From Prolixibacteraceae bacterium (GTDB lineage: Bacteria; Bacteroidota; Bacteroidia; Bacteroidales; Prolixibacteraceae): a stretch of DNA of 31,220 nt. The stretch covers positions 1 to 31,220 of the forward strand of contig JALNYZ010000042.1 in assembly GCA_023229575.1 (NCBI GenBank). The letters are read 5' to 3'. The notes under the pieces were generated by a model that was not told the DNA's origin, did no database searches, and was given only the letters and a program-made list of their open reading frames with translations. Each line of letters begins with the position of its first letter. Within the stretch, counting starts at the first letter, position 1. A program made the translations under genes and the position numbers. Below are positions 30,501-31,220 of this stretch, in pieces.

Positions 30501-31220
30501 TTCAAGGGACTTTTCTGATTGATCCAGCCTGATTTCGGGTTTGGGGAATGCCTTGTAATCTATTTTACCATTCTGATTGAGCGGAAATTCATCCATTCTG
30601 ATAAAATATTTCGGGAGCATGTATTCGGGGAGCGTATTGCTTAGCTGCCTTTTCAATTCCTCTATCTTGATCTCATTTTCGGAGGTAAAGTACAGCGCCA
30701 ATTGTTTCTGATCTTCTTCCTGGATAACCAAAATTTTTGCAAGGATTATCCCCTCATATTTGGCCGCCGCATTTTCGATCTCCCCAGTCTCAATCCGGTA
30801 CCCTCTAATTTTTAGCTGGTCGTCGTTTCTGCCAAGAAACAGAATATTACCCTCTTCATTCCACTGGGCAATGTCACCTGAACGGTACAGCATTTCCCCT
30901 TTGCTAAAAGGATTTTCCACAAATTTTTGACTGTTCAAATCTGGCCTGTTGACGTAGCTGCGCGACAATCCTTCCCCGCCTATAAATATTTCTCCCGGAA
31001 CGCCAATTGGGCATAAATTGCCATCTGCATCAAGGATGTAAACAGTGGTGTTGGAAATCGGCTCCCCAATTGGAATATCATTTTGAAATTCCTTTGTTAC
31101 CTTAAAACAGGAGGTAAAAGTCGTATTCTCAGTAGGTCCGTATCCATTTATTAAAGTCACTCCAGGATACAATCCAATGAATTTATTCGATGTTTGATAA
31201 GGCAGTTTATCACCACCGAC
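15570..31220 (-). CDS. Hybrid NRPS/trans-AT PKS megasynthase, N-terminus beyond right edge
   Basis: An open frame of 5216 visible codons runs from the right edge to TAA near 15570. It enters mid A domain (reads VGGDKLPY at the edge), so the true start is outside; the TTG at 31172 is not a start. Domain order by visible residue: A (partial, to about 225), PCP (Ser275), C, A, PCP (Ser1341), KS (Cys1575), linker, DH (His2059), KR, ACP (Ser2837), C, A, PCP (Ser3879), C, A, PCP (Ser4942), TE (Ser5062). All carrier sites and the KS triad are intact. There is no AT, epimerase or methyltransferase. It makes a peptide-polyketide released by the TE. Exporter gene follows by 23 bases. Confidence 0.95.
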   Translation of the reverse strand, partial: VGGDKLPYQTSNKFIGLYPGVTLINGYGPTENTTFTSCFKVTKEFQNDIPIGEPISNTTVYILDADGNLCPIGVPGEIFIGGEGLSRSYVNRPDLNSQKFVENPFSKGEMLYRSGDIAQWNEEGNILFLGRNDDQLKIRGYRIETGEIENAAAKYEGIILAKILVIQEEDQKQLALYFTSENEIKIEELKRQLSNTLPEYMLPKYFIRMDEFPLNQNGKIDYKAFPKPEIRLDQSEKSLEPGNHIERTLAKIFENILNVRNVSTTDNFFSLGGHSLKAIRAVSAIQKELSVKVSLKDFFSGPDILSLEEIVRYKKREILGVIPVIQEAEYYDLSHAQKRLWVLDKIEKSKSTYNIPLAVTIYDEIDLTQLQLAFDEMVRKHESLRTIFIEVNGDPFQKIIDNQTIPILTHDFSVESDPDSLALSYVTAEAHRPFVLSEFPLVRLSVIKTAIGKQVLFLNIHHIICDGWSLNIMVDELFGGYKRRIEKVPNPPMALQIQYKDYSSWLNERIKNPKSDSDRSYWHEKLSGEITPLDIPTDFRRPVVKTYQGNSIYYSFSKELKKDLDAFNIEKRCSLFMTLTTALKVLLYKYSGKEDIIIGTPVAGRDHPDLENQVGFYVNTLALRDQINPKKTFAELLAEVKKTATEGYSHQMYPFDKLIEEIKLPRDTSRSPLFDVMVVLQNFDVSYREVFRQIEPYQIPMNMSKFDLTFNFNDTGENLDLLIEYNTQLYKKERIDQIASHLLVLLNSAIINPAQNLDSINIIGKEEEDNLLRNYNDTAAKYPDDKTIVQLVEASVAKYPLNTAVVYKEKAVTYAELNGKSNKLAHYLIDSYTFSLGEAIGVLVPPTENTIVILLAILKAGGAYVPIDPEYPDERIKHILTESKTKIFVAQSENVIRLSRLVEETKVECSILNLDEMSGKNEQNDSNLIGINSDPDTTAYIIFTSGSTGKPKGCPISHRNLVRLFINDKSNYDFDSSDVWIMAHSYCFDFSVWEMYGALLFGGKLIVPDRSEVRDISAMVRLVNDHGITILNQTPGAFYKFIDTALESRYRETLSIRFVIFGGEKLNPSKLERWIQVYPTGKVKLVNMYGITETTIHVTYHLITREEITNPDGSSNIGVPLPETKVYIFDNQKMLTPVGVYGEIYVAGTGLSKGYLNRPDLTSERFIPNPYDNNEILYKSGDVARWLYDGTMEYLDRCDNQVQIRGFRVEMTEIELQLRQFPGIVDAVVVANDKEGTKELAAYIVSEEQLMINKLKNFLSSSLPDYMIPSYFIQIDKIPLTSNGKLDKKSLPPAIQNIVTGALFENPATKIEATLLELWQEVLSTESISIHDNFFDLGGNSILLVKLYSKINAVYPDRLELTDLFSKSKISEQAEYIQQKVAPVHAAVKYLIGQTEERQILHDIAVIGIASRIGDCETPDEFWKDLCMGVDFIGNMPAARIPDIEALAERYNKRPDSLRFREYCYLSEVDKFDYGFFKLSPNEASLIDPGQRMFMETAYHALEDAGYGGNKLWGSRAGVFIGASDNLGEYAKYIESADNLDPNLLLVAQTPSILASRLSYHLNLKGPALLVDTACSSSLVALHLACQSMREGKIDSAIVGGIKLHLLPFDSDSRIEIDSADSRAHSFDDSANGTGAGEGVIAILIKPLCNALKDNDNIYAVIKGSEINQDGNSNGITAPNADAQANVIENAWLDAGIDPRSVNFIETHGTATKLGDPIEIDGITKAFARFTPEKSICAIGAVKANIGHLDTAAGLAGFLKALLSLKYKQLTPLVHFKTPNRNINFEESAVYINKDLSDWERVGTPLRCGVSSFGLSGTNCHVVLEEAPAKDICVAEEKKQYLFTLSSRSKDGLIDYARKIKQALYLHRDTNPESICYTLATGRGHYSHRLAIIFENGKKLIRKLSQIIDVGLCSDIADGIFYHASKSVASNKKELASGEITENEIRDLSNEINALIRKSAGEIDIVERTAQAYIKGSEILWDEYYSVSKPSKVSLPGYPFEKKRCWVKLRDIENVNESLTTSYGKKYEAIFLNNCIIDTPAVAVYASTFNDNNWLLNEHRVMGTPTLVGVSYLQIAYEAGKNQFGSSRLVLEDFYLLRPLTIPEGKDLEVLTTVNKGNDNFLLIEVHSKSMDNSWISYAKFRVGETEHVTLDRLDLEEIKSRTGNSREIFHREESLKSGEIVEVSKKWNCLNKIYWDETEFLAELSVPEEDAELASSYYLYPPLIDAALSCAIDESGFLPYSFGTVELRKRATGRIFSYVKKLESRSPETRIFDIVITNDTGVIIASFKGFALKKIASHRQDNLSHELIWNPWSIKTRQTGTIGNIVVLYNSASNKMLIESFKTKDGIVLCEVLQDNYADIFEKFGHKIPDKIIFLLPGKTTEEIIDGLEERLRLSLYSAYYFAKFLTSGIATKIDLLFVGENVCEVSKDEKQLNSLNHAVAGLGQVLQQESPNVHCRFLDIDQHTTASEIIDEVKDGFGESYYYRAYRNGERFIREIRPLRLNERESNKFLYQEDGVYIITGGTGGIGLELAHFLSGQARIKLAMINRSEFLPRDAWDAVLQERKDERLCRKIEKIRAIEGEKAEVHLYSADIGNYDILKSTIEKIRKDHGRICGVIHAAGVAGDGFIFGKDHKTFREVIKPKIHGTIYLSELLKADKPDFFVMTSALTAIIPTSGQSDYTAANCFMDAYSSELNHSGMNALSINLTSWKETGMAYDHGVVDDGIFKSISTKDGVRTIDRMMQGTNHSVILGEPDLSDLDSSVGLPFYADLNMLATKRKQVKSNAEPIIKRQVVLQGREEGNYTAYEQSIAQIWGGVLGYPELSINDNYYDLGGDSIHAIKINSLLEKQLKIQVTIGDLFNHLTIAELAEFLQSKAGTTNQEQMEESTSMIILPAEKSGYYPVSSAQRRLFILDQLTKDKLSYHLPEIWNIEGKLNVDDLIKAFDKIIERHEILRTSFDFVQDVPVQVIHEKVEFSIPFSAMTEPEARNHIRAFVKPFDLGIAPLFRIEIVSLAPENHLVLFDAHHIIMDAFSLEILKKELFSYYEGKDPEPLKIQYKDYSIWQGSYYKSKEAIAKKSYWIKQFDGEIPVIDLPLDFPRSANQSVEAGVFTLCIDERFTAEIKKMSASQGISTFMILLGVYNIVLHKYTQQDDVIIGVSSLGRDKDELSGLLGMFVNNLPVRSFPKDDINVLEFLKQVKESAIHASANQDYPFDELIEDLNIKRDLNRSPLFDVVFSYMNFALSDIKNGEMQISDYMAETVVSSEYDLMLYGLEAEEKIYITIKYKKSLFKRESIERFAGHFSKIIEIITKNREIKLSDIDILLPNEIELLKSYNTNYRKISEKTDVIDLLKGSFAKYPEKIALLYNGKAISYNELNIRVNKLANYLQSVLFVKPDDLVGIMTERTETMIVAMLGVIKSGAAYVGIDSAYPQQRIDYILKDSRTKILLTEKNLLQKTAFEKSTEMLVVDLEDMAIANQKPSEPERICNPDNLAYIIYTSGSTGAPKGVAITHKNLSVFLHFCLEEFKSTNSDRIYATASYCFDISVFEIFYPLVSGKSLRVLKSALDIPSHLGMDDKVLINLVPSSMSAIMDSLDLGGYNNLTAVNLGGEQIPQTLIDRIDCDKIEVRNLYGPSEDTTYTTLYRFSNSKRKVLIGKPLANTQIYIVDRNIKLVPMGHSGEICISGDKLAKEYLYKEELTREKFICNPFGEGRLYKTGDLGRWTDSGDLEYLGRIDRQVKIRGFRIELGEIEANIRNYPSVENVVVVAWEKDATKDIAAYIVANEEIDFNGLKNHLCQLLPAYMIPMYFVQVDKIPLTSNGKIDVKALPEPLLNSKDSKSVETEELSPKEEALAEIWKNVLEVDQLSKYSGFFDLGGHSLKALRLLAQINRTFKSSFLLSDIFEYPTISQFARIIDNQEDVEFMSLSPLEKANYYDVSHAQHRLWILDRVEGKSIAYNVPMVYSIKSEVDISALQHAFISIIKKYESLRTYFVEIEGEPKQGILDEFDFAIDVIEVSVTQDLISNSRELIQKAVTTPFSLEEAPLIKVTLLKDKNKTEYILIINVHHIVLDEWSVNILADNLALFYDHYSGKNRITDERLFMPSPIQYKEFAHWHNNQIVKNEGETNEHKNYWLELFREPAPYLNLPSDFQRPKTQTFEGKTESFKLQHSLSEGLRRICNENNTTLFVSTLALINVLFSRYTGQNDIVIGTPIANRDHQDIQDQIGFFLNTLALRNQSDPVENFRTFLNRVTKNTLGAFNHQMFPFDLLVDELQLPRDLSRSPLFDVMLISQTPADNKINHVAGLKMESVNFDFPVSKFDLSISYYDDGESINYFFEYNTALYKKERIVNMFSHFAALVDSAINNEKEPISKLNIVSPEENALLCKYSMGYDKALANKSIVNLIEKKAIEYKDRTAVVCKRQRLTLGEVNAKANQFSRFLVDSNGIKPGARVCVMLDRSEWSVITMLSILKSGGVYVPVDANYPQSRIDFILQDCGCEILITLEEFKKFIPLDSIKIIAIDGIGESISQFSNENQEVIQPVDLDATAYVIYTSGSTGEPKGVLGTHKCLLNLVEWQSGQIESGLKALQYAPHSFDVSVQEILFSLATAGTLFMIENDTRYKMSLIAEIIDKEEIEILTMPYSALSLFLGELDHIDQLKSLKHLITSGEQPFVNSTLAKLLKAYPGILFHNQYGPSETHVVTSYTLSGQMEELPNKIPIGRPVNNTQIYLLDKEMELVPAGIPGDLYIGGFNVANGYINHPDLTTERFIQNPFGEGNLYKSGDVARWDNHGDLEFLGRDDGQVKVRGYRIEPGEIESCMLKYPNVKEAVIKIIDEGHGKEIVAYFTSSTDIDSHSLKEFLVSQLPAYMIPGYIVKLTEFPRTSSGKIDLRFLPLPDPNDNPDLLSYVEPVGETEIAIAEVWSEILHRENISSHENFFEIGGNSIKAIRVMSKVQKRLSKKTYLNLIFQHPTIKEMAEIIVGTDERLKNMDSDFIRLNQVVGKNIFFMPPGIGYSFAYMEYVKYFENHTVYGLNFIESNDPAKSMADILINLQREGAFYLFGHSAGGNMAYDLAIELQKLGREVGGIILLDSYRQLEPIDWSADEYLNDAILYIEQNHAEFLDEEIKEAALAKIVAYRRYLNARAEDKFLNCPVYQIEASDEITNFNQKISRSAWAELTSQYEVLGGYGGHMDMLKQPNLEGNALLTRKLLDRLINEK
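15573..16265 (-). other. Terminal type I thioesterase domain of the megasynthase
   Basis: An alpha/beta hydrolase of about 230 residues ends the protein. Ser5062 lies in GHSAGG (16026-16043), Asp5089 in ILLDSY and His5189 in GGHMDM (codon 15654-15656). The spacing from Ser to Asp is 27 and from Ser to His is 127. This equals the spacing of Ser80, Asp107 and His207 in the surfactin cyclase SrfA-C TE. The triad is complete, so release by hydrolysis or cyclisation should be active; which one cannot be told. Confidence 0.88.
16340..19440 (-). other. Module 4 of the megasynthase: C-A-PCP
   Basis: The condensation domain has VSHAQHRLWILD and HHIVLDEWS, with Glu at the usual Gly position. The A domain has TSGSTGEPKG near 17540-17565, A4 FDVSVQE, A5 NQYGPSETHVV and A10 SSGKID. 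The code reads D-V-Q-T-I-S-Q-V-V. It shares six of nine positions with proline-type codes (DVQFIAHVV), but positions 278, 301 and 322 differ, so the substrate is open. The PCP serine is at 16395-16397 in IGGNSI. No epimerase follows in this or any other module. Confidence 0.82.
19540..22560 (-). other. Module 3 of the megasynthase: C-A-PCP
   Basis: The condensation domain accepts the chain from the polyketide ACP. It has VSSAQRRLFILDQL and the active site HHIIMDAFS, where the usual Gly after Asp is Ala. The A domain has TSGSTGAPKG near 20690-20720, A4 FDISVFE, A5 NLYGPSEDTTY and A10 SNGKID. The specificity code reads D-I-F-L-N-G-L-T-Y. This is not one I know; it shares six of nine positions with the alanine code DLFNNALTY, suggesting a small residue. 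The PCP serine is at 19584-19586. Confidence 0.82.
22650..27045 (-). other. Polyketide module of the megasynthase: KS-DH-KR-ACP, no AT
   Basis: The KS has DTACSSS (Cys codon 26496-26498), ETHGTAT and KANIGHLD, so it should condense. From KS end (CHVVLEEAP, about 25740) to LPGYPFEKKRCW (about 25200-25240) there are about 180 residues, far too few for an AT but right for the flanking linker of trans-AT synthases. The DH has EHRVMGTPTLV (His codon 25044-25046) and YPPLIDAALS (Asp codon 24543-24545). A KR structural half precedes TGGTGGIG near 23650, with MTSALT and DYTAANCF as catalytic Ser, Tyr and Asn. The ACP serine is at 22710-22712. An AT encoded elsewhere must supply the extender, usually malonyl. 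Confidence 0.88.
27150..30270 (-). other. Module 2 of the megasynthase: C-A(Thr)-PCP
   Basis: The condensation domain has LSHAQKRLWVL and the active site HHIICDGWS at 29814-29840. The A domain has TSGSTGKPKG near 28370-28395, A4 FDFSVWE, A5 NMYGITETTIH and A10 SNGKLD. Extracting the specificity positions by alignment to GrsA gives D-F-W-N-I-G-M-I-H. The published threonine code is DFWNIGMVH, so eight of nine agree and the ninth is a conservative change. The PCP serine is at 27198-27200 in LGGNSI. Threonine activation is a fairly firm prediction. Confidence 0.82.
30330..31220 (-). other. Module 1 of the megasynthase (partial): A domain C-half and PCP
   Basis: The A5 motif is NGYGPTENTTF, A7 YRSGDIA, A8 KIRGYRIETGEIE and A10 NQNGKID, all intact. 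The specificity residues that can be read (position 301 Gly, 322 Gly, 330 Thr, 331 Phe in GrsA numbering) equal those of the valine code DAFWIGGTF. The first five residues lie outside, so valine is only a suggestion. The PCP motif is LGGHSL with the phosphopantetheine serine at 30396-30398. Confidence 0.8.

Noticed and set aside
31164..31172. TTG at 31172 as the start of the megasynthase
   Set aside because: The frame is open for 16 further codons to the window edge and these encode the expected preceding part of an A domain, so the gene begins outside.
1..31220. CRISPR arrays, tRNA or rRNA genes, insertion sequences
   Set aside because: No regular direct repeats, no tRNA-like or rRNA sequence and no transposase motif were seen on reading the window by eye.

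Overview
The window most likely comes from a member of the Bacteroidota. Coding is moderately AT-rich, starts generally lack a clear Shine-Dalgarno sequence, two upstream regions carry TAnnTTTG-type promoter motifs, and there is a TorF/Gcw_chp-type outer-membrane protein. This assignment rests on sequence style and remembered families, not on a marker gene.

Left third (about 0.4-10.9 kb): a transport and signalling locus on two strands. The plus-strand operon (379-5393) encodes a two-domain ABC substrate-binding protein, a STAS protein that looks frameshifted away from its C-terminal half, an ABC permease and an ABC ATPase. The opposing minus-strand operon (10082 to 5403) encodes a second, NMT1/THI5-type substrate-binding protein, a Cache-HAMP-SpoIIE phosphatase, an anti-sigma-type HATPase kinase, a STAS antagonist and a CPBP-type membrane protein. 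Together these give all three parts of a partner-switching circuit (phosphatase, kinase, STAS) beside an importer. No sigma factor is visible. A porin-like outer-membrane protein (10199-10909) lies upstream of this operon on the same strand.

Right two-thirds (about 11-31.2 kb): a biosynthetic gene cluster. A very large minus-strand megasynthase (15570 to beyond the right edge) reads in order: partial A-PCP, C-A-PCP, KS-DH-KR-ACP, C-A-PCP, C-A-PCP-TE. The polyketide module has no acyltransferase domain and has a trans-AT-style linker after the KS. The specificity residues of the first complete A domain match threonine at 8 of 9 positions. The partial A domain has a valine-like tail. The last two A domains have uncommon codes. 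Downstream in the same direction lie a SyrD/PvdE-type peptide exporter, an SPFH/prohibitin-like membrane protein, a lone Cache-domain protein and a small membrane protein. A convergent plus-strand type II thioesterase completes the cluster.

How they may work together (inference): the megasynthase would build a short peptide in which threonine is extended by one malonyl unit, reduced and possibly dehydrated. That would give a vinylogous threonine, released by a SrfA-C-like thioesterase and exported by the ABC transporter, with the type II thioesterase clearing stalled carrier domains. The Cache-only protein resembles the sensor of the SpoIIE phosphatase, linking the two halves of the window by descent and perhaps by shared ligand sensing.
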